A stretch of 64,000 nucleotides of DNA from Ornithinibacter aureus (GCF_009858245.1 NZ_VMSB01000001.1:2170001-2234000), one strand, 5' to 3'; counted from the stretch's first letter, positions 41,172 to 49,960 are shown. Translations and numbers: made by a program. The notes: generated by a model not told the origin, from the sequence alone.

Positions 41172-42188
41172 TCAGCGGTCGGCGGCGGCGCGACGCAGCT
41201 CGTAGAGGCGGGCTGCGTACACGAGGTCATCGGCCCAGAGCTGGGTCGCGGAGGCCCGCATGCCCACCTTGACCAGGCTCGCGAGCCCGCGGGCGACCCG
41301 GAAGCCGAACCGCTCGGACGTCGCGACGACCGCCTCGGTCATGACCGTGCGCGCCGGGTGCACCCCGGGGGCGGTCAGCGGCGTGGCGTGGGTCTCGACG
41401 ACGCTGCCGACGCCCTCGCCGTCGGTGATCGTCATGATGATCGTGTGCGAGTCGGGGCAGGTGAACTCCGCCCGCACCGGCACCGCGAAGGTGCGGCCGA
41501 GGCGGTAGGCGACGTCGAGCACGAGCTTGTCCGGGGTCGACTCGCCCTCGTCGACGGAGAGGTCGCTGAAGGCGTAGGGGTGCAGCCAGGCGCCGTGCCA
41601 CGGGTCGAGGCGGTTGGCGATGATGTCGCGCGGTTCGCAGGTGACCGCCAACGAGATGACCGAGGCGATGGAGTCGTCGAGCGGAGGGCGGGTCGCGAGC
41701 ACCGGTGTGTCCGTGGGCTGCACGCCCGGCTCGACCTGGCCGAGGCGCACCCACACGAGCACCCCGTCGTCGTAGGAGGCGTACGTCGCCCACGCCGGGC
41801 GGGTCGTGCGGCCGAGCGGCATCCCGTGCCACTTGCAGAGCACGGTGCCGCTGACGACGTCGCAGTCCTCGAGGCGGGCGCCGAGGTGCGGGCAGGCACC
41901 CGGCCCCGCGAGCACCGAGCCGTCGGTGTCGCGCCACAGCACGACCTCGCGGCCGGCGATGGTGCGCATCAGCGTGCGGTCGGCCGGCACGTCACTCGAC
42001 GCGGCGGCGATGAGCCAGCCGTGGGTGGGGCGGCGCATCGCCGCGGCGAGCGACTCGTCGATCTTCGCCGGCTTGGCATCACGCCAGGTACCGCGCAGGT
42101 GGTCGGGCGTCGTCTGGGGGAGGTAGCGCACCGGCACGCGGTGACGCACCTCCTCGCGGAAGGACCGGTCGGTACCCAGCAGGCTCAC
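41172..42188 (-). CDS. Rieske [2Fe-2S] protein with DUF5914-like C-terminus
   Basis: 338 aa. GTG at 42188 with TAGCGT exactly six bases upstream: leaderless. The Rieske ligands are CPH in GACPHLGARLE and CKWH in VLCKWHGMPL (about residues 98-121). The C-terminal 190 residues (DIIANRLDPWHGAWLHPYAF and so on, given by its ends) look like the DUF5914/aromatic-ring-oxygenase-derived fold. Such proteins are seen beside actinobacterial carotenoid clusters; a role in carotenoid hydroxylation or ring modification is plausible but unproven. Confidence 0.8.
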   Translation of the reverse strand: MSLLGTDRSFREEVRHRVPVRYLPQTTPDHLRGTWRDAKPAKIDESLAAAMRRPTHGWLIAAASSDVPADRTLMRTIAGREVVLWRDTDGSVLAGPGACPHLGARLEDCDVVSGTVLCKWHGMPLGRTTRPAWATYASYDDGVLVWVRLGQVEPGVQPTDTPVLATRPPLDDSIASVISLAVTCEPRDIIANRLDPWHGAWLHPYAFSDLSVDEGESTPDKLVLDVAYRLGRTFAVPVRAEFTCPDSHTIIMTITDGEGVGSVVETHATPLTAPGVHPARTVMTEAVVATSERFGFRVARGLASLVKVGMRASATQLWADDLVYAARLYELRRAAADR

Positions 42189-42272
42189 CCCACAACGCTA
42201 ACCCGCGCGGGGGTGCGGCGACCAGATTCCCCCGCGAGCGGCATCCCGACCTGTCCAACCCCGCGTCCCGAC

Positions 42273-42350
42273 ATCGACCAATAGGTCACTTGGGGTACGC
42301 CCGCCGCACCATCCCGCGTCCCCACATCGACCAATAGGTCACTCGGGGGA
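42273..42350. repeat. Repeat family A, copies 2 and 3
   Basis: ATCGACCAATAGGTCAC at 42273 and 42326, in the same direction 53 bp apart, each preceded by GTCCC(G/C)AC and followed by TTGGGG or TCGGGG. They fill the gap between the Rieske and SRPBCC promoters. Confidence 0.9.
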
Positions 42351-42360
42351 CACTGGAGTG

Positions 42361-42798
42361 GTGGATCTCAGCGCACTCACCGCCATGGCGTCGGGCAGCC
42401 TGCGGCTCTCGGCGACCGGCGACCTGGCCCCCGAGGCCGTGTGGGAGCGCTACACCCAGCCCGCGTGGTGGCCGATCTGGGCGCCGCACCTGCGCGAGGT
42501 GGACTATCCGGATGCCGTGGTGCGGCCGGGCACGACCGGCCGGGTCACCGGGGTGGGCGGGTTGGTCGCCGTGTTCCGCGTGGATTCCGTCGACCACGAC
42601 GCGCGCCGATGGACGTGGAGCGTGCGCACCGGCCCCCTGCGGCTGAGCTTCGATCACGGGGTCGACGCGTCCGAGCCGGGCAGCTGCCACCCGGGCGGCA
42701 GCACCGCCTGGCTCGTGACCCGCGCCCCGTGGCCGGTCGCGGTCGGCTACGCGCCGGTGGCCCGGATCGCGCTCGGCCGGTTGGTCACCCCCGGCTGA
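42361..42798 (+). CDS. SRPBCC-fold protein
   Basis: 145 aa. GTG at 42361 with GACACT exactly six bases upstream, favoured over GTG 42358. The polyketide-cyclase/START-like pattern is APEAVWERYTQPAWWPIWAP near the N-terminus (ends of the motif shown), a beta-rich middle with GRVTGVGGLV and WTWSVRTGPL, and a long C-terminal helix. Members bind hydrophobic ligands. Its 3' end overlaps the convergent PPOX gene by 14 bases. Confidence 0.7.
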   Translation: MDLSALTAMASGSLRLSATGDLAPEAVWERYTQPAWWPIWAPHLREVDYPDAVVRPGTTGRVTGVGGLVAVFRVDSVDHDARRWTWSVRTGPLRLSFDHGVDASEPGSCHPGGSTAWLVTRAPWPVAVGYAPVARIALGRLVTPG

Positions 42799-43246
42799 TC
42801 GGGGTGGGCTCGACGGCGACGAGGATGCCGGCGCGCGCGGCCCGGCGCAGGCCCACGAGGGTGCCGACCTTGTCGGTGAGGTCGGACAGGCGCGCCGGGA
42901 AGCCGTACTTGGCGACGACCGAGCGCCGCACGTGGCCGATCCCGGCCGAGTTACGCACGACCCTGGCGGTGCCCGCGTAGGTGGGGGTGCCCTCGGCGAC
43001 CCGTCCGCGCATGTCGCACGCCCGTAGCTCGACCCGCTTGGTGTGGGCCAGCCGCTTGGTCTTGCCGGTGTTGTCGACCGAGATGACGGCGAACAGGGTG
43101 GGGTCGTCCACCGACGGCGCGAACCAGACCGGTGTCGGCACCCCCTCGCCAGTTCGACGGAAGGTCGTCAGCTGCACGAACTTGGCCTTCGCGAGCGGGT
43201 GGTCAGCGGCACGCAGAGGCGGGCGAGCGGCATCCGGTGTGTCCAT
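42785..43246 (-). CDS. PPOX-class F420-dependent/flavin reductase family protein
   Basis: 153 aa. ATG at 43246 with TAGGGT seven bases upstream: leaderless. The split-barrel flavin fold shows KAKFVQLTTFRRTGEGVPTP (ends of the segment), VWFAPSV, LFAVISVDNTGKTKRL and VELRACDMRGRV. F420-dependent members reduce quinones or heme-breakdown products; cofactor choice cannot be read here. Next on the strand is an independent thioesterase-like gene with its own promoter. Confidence 0.82.
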   Translation of the reverse strand: MDTPDAARPPLRAADHPLAKAKFVQLTTFRRTGEGVPTPVWFAPSVDDPTLFAVISVDNTGKTKRLAHTKRVELRACDMRGRVAEGTPTYAGTARVVRNSAGIGHVRRSVVAKYGFPARLSDLTDKVGTLVGLRRAARAGILVAVEPTPISRG

Positions 43247-43256
43247 GTCGACCACC

Positions 43257-43796
43257 CTAGGCGCGCGCGTGCTCGGGGGCGCGGCGCACGTACAACTGCT
43301 TGCGCACCCGGGCCACCACCGCCCCGTCGGTGCCCACGACGTCGACGGCGAACCAGCGCAGCACCTTCTCCCCGGCATCCGCCGCGGCCTTCACCTGCGC
43401 GACCTCCTGCGGGTCGAGGCGGAACTCGGCGGTCACCGCCGACCGCCCGGGAGCGGCGAACTCGATCTCCCCCGCCTTGTCCCACACGACGTAGCCCGGG
43501 CCGAGGTTGCGCAGCATCATGATCATCCAGAACGGATCGGTCATGGCGAACAGCGAGCCACCGAACGCGGTGCCCACGTAGTTGGTCGTCAGGCGGGTGC
43601 GTCGCAGCCGCACCCGCACGAGACGGAAGTCCTCGGAGATCTCGTCGATGTGAATCCCGGTGAACAGGAACGGTGGCCACAGGTTCATGCCTCGACGCAG
43701 ACCGGATGCCGAGTCGATGGCCGCCTTCACCCTGCCCACCCGTTGCGCCGCCCGGCCGGTGGGGGTGGTCTGGGCGTCGCCTCTGGTGGTCGTCAT
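43257..43796 (-). CDS. DUF4442 hotdog-fold thioesterase-like protein
   Basis: 179 aa. ATG at 43796 with TAGGCT six bases upstream: leaderless. The hotdog signature is in LTTNYVGTAFGGSLFAMTDP (given in full, 20 residues), followed by FWMIMMLRNLGPGYVVWDK and FRLDPQEVAQV. DUF4442 proteins resemble acyl-CoA thioesterases. It is followed after ten bases by the PPOX gene promoter region, so the two are probably separate units. Confidence 0.78.
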   Translation of the reverse strand: MTTTRGDAQTTPTGRAAQRVGRVKAAIDSASGLRRGMNLWPPFLFTGIHIDEISEDFRLVRVRLRRTRLTTNYVGTAFGGSLFAMTDPFWMIMMLRNLGPGYVVWDKAGEIEFAAPGRSAVTAEFRLDPQEVAQVKAAADAGEKVLRWFAVDVVGTDGAVVARVRKQLYVRRAPEHARA

Positions 43797-43932
43797 CGGG
43801 CCAGCCTACGAAGGGCGGGGCGACGAGACCGGCACGTGGTTGTGGTGAACCCGCCGGTAGCCGGTAGGGTTGTCACCAGTTGTTGAGCTTTCCGTTGTGA
43901 AGTAGTGGCAGAACGTCCCGCCGGGACAGAGC

Positions 43933-44011
43933 ACTTTCTGAGCAGAGGTACTACAGGCATCACCAACGCGGAGTCCCCCGACAAGCGGGTGGTGCTCCTC
44001 TCTCAGAAAGT
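43933..44011 (+). promoter_or_regulatory. Structured 5' leader of the cold-shock gene
   Basis: The 225-base gap before the csp start contains ACTTTCTGAG (43933-43942, seq shown) whose exact complement CTCAGAAAGT lies at 44002-44011, just ten bases before the ATG. Pairing would close a 59-base loop and bury the start region. This resembles cold-shock mRNA leaders that change structure with temperature. Confidence 0.5.
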
Positions 44012-44021
44012 AGGCCTTCCT

Positions 44022-44228
44022 ATGGCTACTGGCACCGTGAAGTGGTTCAACGCCGACAAGGGCTTCGGCTTCATCGCCCCCGACGACGGCTCCGCCGACG
44101 TCTTCGCCCACTACTCGGCGATCAACAGCAGCGGCTACCGCTCGCTCGACGAGAACGCCAAGGTCGAGTACGAGACCCAGCAGGGCGCGAAGGGCCCCCA
44201 GGCCGCGAACATCACCGTCATCGGCTGA
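44022..44228 (+). CDS. Cold-shock protein
   Basis: 68 aa. ATG at 44022 begins the standard start [18 protein letters not shown]; the RNA-binding motifs RNP1 (KGFGFI) and RNP2 (VFAHYSAI) are intact. It is an OB-fold single-stranded nucleic acid chaperone. The leader is long and structured, and a terminator follows at 44259-44296. No clear Shine-Dalgarno is seen; the nearest purine run is AGTAGG. Confidence 0.96.
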   Translation: MATGTVKWFNADKGFGFIAPDDGSADVFAHYSAINSSGYRSLDENAKVEYETQQGAKGPQAANITVIG

Positions 44229-44258
44229 CGTTCCACCTGTTGCCCCTCGGGGCACCTC

Positions 44259-44296
44259 ACACGACCGTCGTCCGGGCAACCGGGCGGCGGTCGTGT
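44259..44296 (+). terminator. Terminator of the cold-shock gene
   Basis: ACACGACCG (44259-44267) pairs with CGGTCGTGT (44288-44296), and CCGG-GCAA-CCGG closes the top. 31 bases after the stop. Confidence 0.8.
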
Positions 44297-44313
44297 CATG
44301 TCCAGCGGCCAGC

Positions 44314-44481
44314 CTCGCGGCCAGAACTCTCTCGCCCGGCGCGCCACCCTCGCGGCCGGAACTTTCTCGCCCGGCGGCCACCCTCGCGGCCGGAACTTTC
44401 TCGCCCGATGCCAGAAGGTTCAGGATCACACCACGTCATTGCTGGTGCGAAGGTGAAGGTCCTGGCACCGGGCGAGAAAGT
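44314..44481. repeat. Three tandem 34-35-bp units with an inverted fourth copy
   Basis: Units begin at 44314, 44349 and 44383 (core GAACTTTCTCGCCCG). An inverted core CGGGCGAGAAAGTT lies at 44468-44481, so the last direct unit and the inverted one can form a hairpin immediately upstream of pxpA. Confidence 0.8.
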
Positions 44482-44524
44482 TGTGGCGGGGGCAGGGCCG
44501 GGGATGCCGCACTACCCTTCGGGC

Positions 44525-45298
44525 ATGACCGTGCGTCTCGACCTCAACGCCGACCTCGGGGAATCCTTCGGCACCTGGGTGGTCGGTGACGACGAGGCGA
44601 TGCTCGACGTCGTGACCAGTGCCAACATCGCGTGCGGCTTCCACGCAGGCGACGCGACGACGATCCGCCGCACCGTGGCCATGGCTGCCGAGCGCGGGGT
44701 GGTCATCGGGGCCCAGGTCTCCTACCGCGACCTCGCCGGCTTCGGGCGCCGCCGCATGGACATGGACCCCCACGACCTCACGGCCGACGTGCTCTACCAG
44801 CTCGGTGCGCTCGAGGCGATGTGCCGGGTGGCGGGCACCCGCGTCGCCTACGTCAAGCCCCACGGCGCCCTGTACACCACCGCCGCCGTCGACGAACCCC
44901 AGGCACGCGCGATCGTGGATGCCGTGGCCGCCTACGACCGCACCCTCCCCCTTCTCGGGTTGCCGGGATCGGTGCTGCTGCGCATCGCCGAGGCCGAGGG
45001 GCTGGCCGTCGTGGGCGAGGCCTTCGCCGATCGCGGGTACGCCTCGACCGGCCACCTGGTGCCGCGTTCGCACCCCGAGGGCCTGCACACCGACCCGGAG
45101 GCCGTCGCCGAGCGGGTCGTCCGCCTCGCCGTCGAGGGCACCGTCGTCTCCGTCGAGGGCGAGGTCGTCGCCGTGGATGCTCGGTCGGTCTGCACCCACG
45201 GCGACACCCCGGATGCCGTCGCGCTGGCCCGCGCCGTGCGCTCGGCTCTCGAAGGGGCCGGGGTGGAGATCGGCCCCTTCGTCGACGCCGCGCCATGA
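44525..45298 (+). CDS. pxpA: 5-oxoprolinase subunit A (LamB/YcsF family)
   Basis: 257 aa. ATG at 44525 with TACCCT exactly six bases upstream: leaderless. The LamB/YcsF signature is LNADLGESFG, SANIACGFHAGD and VKPHGALY (catalytic-site His/Asp/Lys region), with GLPGS and FADRGY later. With PxpB and PxpC it hydrolyses 5-oxoproline to glutamate using ATP. The stop overlaps the ATG of pxpB (ATGA), so all three are one operon. Confidence 0.95.
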   Translation: MTVRLDLNADLGESFGTWVVGDDEAMLDVVTSANIACGFHAGDATTIRRTVAMAAERGVVIGAQVSYRDLAGFGRRRMDMDPHDLTADVLYQLGALEAMCRVAGTRVAYVKPHGALYTTAAVDEPQARAIVDAVAAYDRTLPLLGLPGSVLLRIAEAEGLAVVGEAFADRGYASTGHLVPRSHPEGLHTDPEAVAERVVRLAVEGTVVSVEGEVVAVDARSVCTHGDTPDAVALARAVRSALEGAGVEIGPFVDAAP

Positions 45299-46008
45299 GC
45301 ACCGGGCCGACGATCCTGCCGGCCGGGCCGGACGCCCTGCTGCTCGAGGTCGCCGGCCTCGACGAGGTGCTGGCCCTGGACGCCGCGCTCCGAGCCGCCG
45401 TTGACGGTGGTGCCGCGTCCTGGGCGTCGGTCACCGATGTCGTGCCCGCAGCCCGGACCGTCCTGCTCGTCACCCGCCCCGGTACCGACCTCGCGGCCCT
45501 CGCCGCCGCCATCCGCGCCCTGCCCACCCCCCGGCATCCCGACTTTGTGCGAGTTGCGTGCGGCTCCACCCCGGAAAAGGGGCCCACCAGCGCACCGAAG
45601 TCGCACGAAGTCGGAGATGGTGGGGTCGAGATCCTCGTGCGCTACGACGGCGCGGACCTCGAGCAGGTCGCGGCCTTGACCGGCCTCACCCCCGCCGAGG
45701 TCGTGCGCGCCCACACGAGCACCCTGTGGCGGGTGGCCTTCGGTGGCTTCGTCCCGGGGTTCGGCTACCTCGTCGGCGGCGATCCGCGCCTGCAGGTGCC
45801 CCGCCGCGAGTCCCCGCGCACCCAGGTTCCCGCCGGGTCGGTCGCCCTGGCCGGGGAGTTCACCGGTGTCTACCCACGGGCATCCCCGGGCGGGTGGCAG
45901 CTCATCGGTACGACGGATGCTGTTCTCTGGGACCCCGATCGCAACCCCCCGGCCGTGCTCACCCCCGGCAGCCGGGTGCGCTTCGTCGACATCGAGGCCC
46001 CCCGATGA
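45295..46008 (+). CDS. pxpB: 5-oxoprolinase subunit B
   Basis: 237 aa. ATG at 45295 overlaps the pxpA stop. The KipI-like fold is clear in VRYDGADLEQVA, THTSTLWRVAF-like segment (here AHTSTLWRVAF), FVPGFGYLVG, PRRESPRTQVPAGSVALAG and YPRASPGGW. Between residues about 82 and 107 it has an extra segment (DFVRVACGST through KSHEVGDGG) that coincides with an inverted repeat in the DNA; typical relatives pass from this point directly to the conserved (I/L)xVRYDG strand. The insert keeps the frame. Confidence 0.92.
   Translation: MSTGPTILPAGPDALLLEVAGLDEVLALDAALRAAVDGGAASWASVTDVVPAARTVLLVTRPGTDLAALAAAIRALPTPRHPDFVRVACGSTPEKGPTSAPKSHEVGDGGVEILVRYDGADLEQVAALTGLTPAEVVRAHTSTLWRVAFGGFVPGFGYLVGGDPRLQVPRRESPRTQVPAGSVALAGEFTGVYPRASPGGWQLIGTTDAVLWDPDRNPPAVLTPGSRVRFVDIEAPR
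45541..45612. repeat. In-frame palindromic insertion inside pxpB
   Basis: Left arm 45541-45562 and right arm 45591-45612 are complementary at most positions (GACTTtGTGCGA against TCGCACGAAGTC), with an inner CCCC-N6-GGGG hairpin. It resembles the intergenic palindromes of this window but sits in coding sequence. Confidence 0.65.
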
Positions 46009-46949
46009 GGCCGGCACCCGTGGGGCCGTCACCCCCGAGCCCTGCACTCGAGGTGCTCGCCACGGGCCCGCTCGTGCTCATCGAGGACCAGGGCCGACCC
46101 GGCCACGCCAGCGTCGGGGTCGGTCACTCCGGTGCCGCCGATCGCTCGGCCCACCGACTGGGCGCCCGCCTCGTCGGCAACGACGAACACCTCGCGTCCC
46201 TCGAGGTGCTGCTCGGCGGCCTGCGCGTGCGGGCCCGTGGCCGCCTCACCGTCGCGGTGACCGGCGCCTCGGCCCCGGCCCGCGTCGACGACCGCCCGAT
46301 CGGTCACGCCAGCGTCGTCGACCTCGCCGACGGTGCGGTGCTCAGCCTGGGGATGCCGTCCGTGGGCGTGCGCACCTACCTCACGGTGCGTGGTGGCATC
46401 GACGTCGCTCCGGTGCTCGGCTCGCGCTCGACGGACACGTTGTCCGGTGTCGGCCCGCCTCCGGTGCGCGTCGGTGACGTGCTGCCCGTGGGCCCGGCGG
46501 GAACCACCTTCCCCCACGTCGACCACGCCGCCCACCCGAGCCATGCGCTGCCGTGGGCTTCGGGCACCGGCGGGGTGGCCGAGCTCGAGGTGCTGCCCGG
46601 GCCACGGTCGGCGTGGGTCGGCGGGTGGGGGTCCTCGCTCGGTGGCCTGCTCGGCACGACGTGGCACGTCGACGGCGACAGTGACCGGATCGGGCTGCGC
46701 CTGCGCGGGTCCCGCGTCGAACGTGCTGCCACTCACCGCGACGTCGAGCTGCCCAGCGAAGGGCTGGTGCGTGGCGCGGTGCAGATCCCCGCCGGCGGGA
46801 CGCCGGTGCTCTTCATCGCCGACCACCCCGCGACCGGCGGCTATCCCGTGGTCGCGGTGCTCACGGCATCCGCGATCGACCGTGCCGCCCAGCTGCGCCC
46901 CGGTGACCACGTTCGGCTGCGCCCTTCGCGCCAACTTACGCTACCGTAG
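46005..46949 (+). CDS. pxpC: 5-oxoprolinase subunit C (biotin-dependent-carboxyltransferase-like)
   Basis: 314 aa. ATG at 46005 overlaps the pxpB stop. KipA/PxpC features: LIEDQGRPGHASVGVGHSGA (20 residues), DRSAHRLGARLVGN, YLTVRGGIDVAPVLGSRSTD (20 residues), and the C-terminal VQIPAGGTPVLFIADHPATGGYP (ends of a longer motif). It completes the ATP-dependent 5-oxoprolinase. Its last codons overlap a possible operator of the next gene. Confidence 0.93.
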   Translation: MRPAPVGPSPPSPALEVLATGPLVLIEDQGRPGHASVGVGHSGAADRSAHRLGARLVGNDEHLASLEVLLGGLRVRARGRLTVAVTGASAPARVDDRPIGHASVVDLADGAVLSLGMPSVGVRTYLTVRGGIDVAPVLGSRSTDTLSGVGPPPVRVGDVLPVGPAGTTFPHVDHAAHPSHALPWASGTGGVAELEVLPGPRSAWVGGWGSSLGGLLGTTWHVDGDSDRIGLRLRGSRVERAATHRDVELPSEGLVRGAVQIPAGGTPVLFIADHPATGGYPVVAVLTASAIDRAAQLRPGDHVRLRPSRQLTLP

Positions 46950-46955
46950 GTTACG
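46935..46955. promoter_or_regulatory. Possible TetR-type operator before the NMO-like gene
   Basis: TTACG-CTACCGTAG-GTTACG, centred on the palindrome CTACCGTAG and overlapping the pxpC stop codon. This form resembles operators of lipid-related TetR regulators in actinobacteria; that link is from memory and unproven here. Confidence 0.4.
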
Positions 46956-47007
46956 GACACGAAACCTGCGACGACGCAGACCCGGAACGACCGAAGGTGA
47001 GCCACCC

Positions 47008-48504
47008 ATGGTCTCGACCCTGACCGACACCACCGAGCTGCCGATTGCCGACGCGGCCGTCGCGACAGGTCCGCAGCGACGCCACCCGGCGATCATCCAG
47101 GGCGGGATGGGGGTCGCGGTCTCGGGGTGGCGGCTGGCACGGGCCGTCTCGCGCGCCGGTCAGCTCGGGGTCATCTCGGGGACGGCGATGGATGCCGTGA
47201 TCGCCCGCCGCCTCCAGGACGGCGACCCGGGTGGGCACTACCGGCGAGCCCTCGAGCACTTCCCCAGCCCGGCGATGGCGCAGCGGGTGCTCGACAAGTA
47301 CTTCATCGAGGGCGGCCGTGCGGAGGATGCCTCGTACAAGCCGCTGCCGAAGCTGACGATCGACACCTCGGTCGCCGCCCAGGAGCTGGCGCTCGTCGGC
47401 AACTTCGCCGAGGTGTGGCTCGCGAAGGAGGGTCACGACGGCGTCGTCGGCACGAACTGCCTCGAGAAGATCCAGATGGCCAACCCGACGGCCATCCTCG
47501 GGGCCATGCTCGCCGGCGTCGACTACGTCCTCATGGGCGCGGGCATCCCCCGCGAGATCCCCCAGCTCATCCGGGCACTCGCCGCGGGGCAGGTCGGCCG
47601 CATCCCCGTCGACGTCTCGGGCGGCACCGAGCACCACTACGTCGAGGCCGACCCCGTCGCGCTGCTCGGCGACGACCTGCCCCCGCTCACCCGCCCGAAC
47701 TTCCTCGCGATCATCTCGCTGGACCAGCTGGCGTCGTACCTGCACCGCGACCCCGAGATCCGCCCCGACGGCTTCATCGTCGAGCGCCCACCGGCGGGCG
47801 GCCACTCCGCACCGCCGCGCGGGAAGATGCAGCTCGACGAGCACGGCGCGCCCATCTACGGGGCTCGCGACGAGGCCGACCTCACCAAGATGGCCGCGAT
47901 CGGCCTGCCGTTCTGGATGGCCGGTGCCTACGGCACGTCCGAGCGGGTGGCCGCCGCGGTGGCCGCCGGGGCCCAGGGCGTGCAGGTCGGCACCGTCTTC
48001 GCCCTGTCGTCGGACTCGGGGCTGACCGACGAGGCCCGGGCCCTGCTGCTGGGGCGGCTGCGAGAGGGTGAGCTGGTCGTGCGCAACGACCCGCGGGCCA
48101 GCCCGACCGGGTTCCCCTTCAAGGTGATCTCCGTCGACGGCACCGTCAGCCAGCAGGAGGTCTACGACGCGCGTCCGCGGCTGTGCGACCTGTCGTACCT
48201 GCGCCAGGCCTACCAGCGCGAGGACGGCAGCATCGGCTACCGCTGCGCCGCAGAGCCGGTGCACATGTTCGTCAAGAAGGGCGGGTCGGTCGAGGACACC
48301 GTCGGGCGAAAGTGCCTGTGCAACGGCCTCGTCGCGACGATCGGCATGGCGCAGCACCGCAAGGACGGGTACGTCGAGGACCGGATCATGACCCTGGGCG
48401 AGGACCTCGACGGTCCGCGCGACCTGATCGCACGGCATCCGCAGGGGTGGAGCGCCACCCAGGCGCTCGCCTACCTCCAGGAGGGCCTGCCCAGCAGCAG
48501 CTGA
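47008..48504 (+). CDS. Nitronate monooxygenase family flavoprotein
   Basis: 498 aa. ATG at 47008 with GAAGGTGAG upstream. TIM-barrel FMN enzyme: PAIIQGGMGVAVSGWRLARA (20 residues), the DVSGGTEHHY segment, GAQGVQVGTVFALS for phosphate binding of FMN. The C-terminal third has a Cys cluster (GYRCAAEP, RKCLCNGL), not found in short nitronate monooxygenases and similar to PfaD-like enoyl reductase relatives. The substrate is unknown. The gene ends 21 bases before decayed carboxypeptidase sequence. Confidence 0.85.
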   Translation: MVSTLTDTTELPIADAAVATGPQRRHPAIIQGGMGVAVSGWRLARAVSRAGQLGVISGTAMDAVIARRLQDGDPGGHYRRALEHFPSPAMAQRVLDKYFIEGGRAEDASYKPLPKLTIDTSVAAQELALVGNFAEVWLAKEGHDGVVGTNCLEKIQMANPTAILGAMLAGVDYVLMGAGIPREIPQLIRALAAGQVGRIPVDVSGGTEHHYVEADPVALLGDDLPPLTRPNFLAIISLDQLASYLHRDPEIRPDGFIVERPPAGGHSAPPRGKMQLDEHGAPIYGARDEADLTKMAAIGLPFWMAGAYGTSERVAAAVAAGAQGVQVGTVFALSSDSGLTDEARALLLGRLREGELVVRNDPRASPTGFPFKVISVDGTVSQQEVYDARPRLCDLSYLRQAYQREDGSIGYRCAAEPVHMFVKKGGSVEDTVGRKCLCNGLVATIGMAQHRKDGYVEDRIMTLGEDLDGPRDLIARHPQGWSATQALAYLQEGLPSSS

Positions 48505-48511
48505 ACGACAT

Positions 48512-49927
48512 GAGGGCGACGACGCCCTTGCCGAGGTTCTTGCCCTCGCCGTTCGGCACGCGGTTGCGGTCGACGTTTCCGGCGGAGTCCACCGAGGACC
48601 AGCTCATCGTGGTGCCGGCGGGGACTTGGAGCAGTTCGCCACCCTCACGGATGCTGGCCGAGTCGTACATCGGTGACGAGTAGGTCGGTTGCCCGTGGAC
48701 TCACAGTGGCGCGTCATGTTCTTGCGCTGGCTGGCGAAGTCGTAGAACGAATGGCCACCATCGGGGGACCGACGGCACGATCCAGATGTCGAGGTTGTTC
48801 ACCAGTTGCTTGGTCGGGCCGTGCGTCGCGTAGTTGCGCAGCAACCGCTCGGCCGTCTCGATCGTGACCAGCGGCGGCACCCACTCGCGGGCGTGCTCCT
48901 GGGCGTACGCCAGGACACCGGTCTTGGACCCGTCACAGCCCTTGCCGATGCGGATGGCGTAGACCGGGTGCGGGTCGCGGGAGACGGATGCCGGTGCCGC
49001 CAGGTTGTCGGACAGCATCGTGCGCGCCTGCGCGGCGACCACACCGGTGCCGGGCTGCCCCGGTAGATGTAGGCGTCGACGATGGCGCTCGACGCCGGGC
49101 TCGCGTCGATCGCAGCCGCCACCTGGGCGGCGGTGCTCGTCAGGGCACCGGCCGAGTCAGTGGCCAGGCTCACCGTGATGTCGTTGCCGGCCACGGTCAC
49201 CGATAGCGGGCTGTCGGCCGTGCCCGGGTTGGCGAAGGTGACGGCGATGGAGTTGCCGCCCTCGTGACCCCACGCCTTGGAGTCGATGCCGACGCGGTTC
49301 GCGGTGGCACTTCCGAACAGGGCCTGTGCATTGCGCCGGTAACCGTTGGTCTTGTGCGGCAGCTCGACGATCTCGGAGATGCCGGGGTACTGGGCCGACA
49401 ACGCCTTGATGCGGTCGTAGAGCTCGGTCGGCGTCAGGTCGCTGGTGATGAACCCCTACGTCGGGGGCGGTCGACCCCTCCTCGTAGGCGGCTGCGGCGA
49501 ACGCCTCGTTGGCGGCGACTGCCTCCGCCCTCGTCGCGTCACGCTCGGCGACCCGCGCCTCGGAGTCGGACTCGTCGAACCGGGTGGTGCCGACCGCGAA
49601 GCCCTTGGCCTTCAGCGCGGCCTGCTCGCTCGGGGTGACGACCGCGTGCACGACGATGCGGTCCTCCTTGCGCTCGACGTGGTGGTCGAGGTCGACGCCG
49701 GTGGCGACGAGGTCGTCGAGCTGGGCGGTGCCGCTGACCGAGATCTCGACGACGGCACTGGCTTCATCCGCCGTGCGCTCGATGGTCAGGGGGTCCTGGG
49801 CGATGGTGCGCGCCGGCTGCGAACTCGCCGGGGCCGCGAGCGCCAGGCCCACCACCCCCACGACTCCGACAGTCAGGGCACGAGCAGTTCGCCGTGCGGA
49901 AGGTGGGATGGAACGTGGATCGGCCAT
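48512..49927 (-). pseudogene. M14 zinc carboxypeptidase, frameshifted and internally deleted
   Basis: Start near 49927 with a signal peptide (MADPRSIPPSARRTARAL then a hydrophobic run and an AxA-like site). The family is shown by HKTNGYRRNAQALF, the zinc motif in EHAREWVPPLVTIETAERLL and the piece NNLDIWIVPSVN. The frame changes near 49453-49456 (one extra base in a C run), near 49055 and near 48765; after RKNMTRH the part containing the third zinc ligand and catalytic Glu is missing, and only a C-terminal piece (YDSASIREGGELLQVPAGT) remains. It cannot encode an active enzyme as read. Confidence 0.75.
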
Positions 49928-49960
49928 GCCGGGGCCTGCCCGAAACCGCGCGGGCGGATG

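Noticed and set aside
44314-44420. CRISPR array before pxpA
   Set aside because: Units are directly adjacent with no spacer sequences and no cas genes are present.
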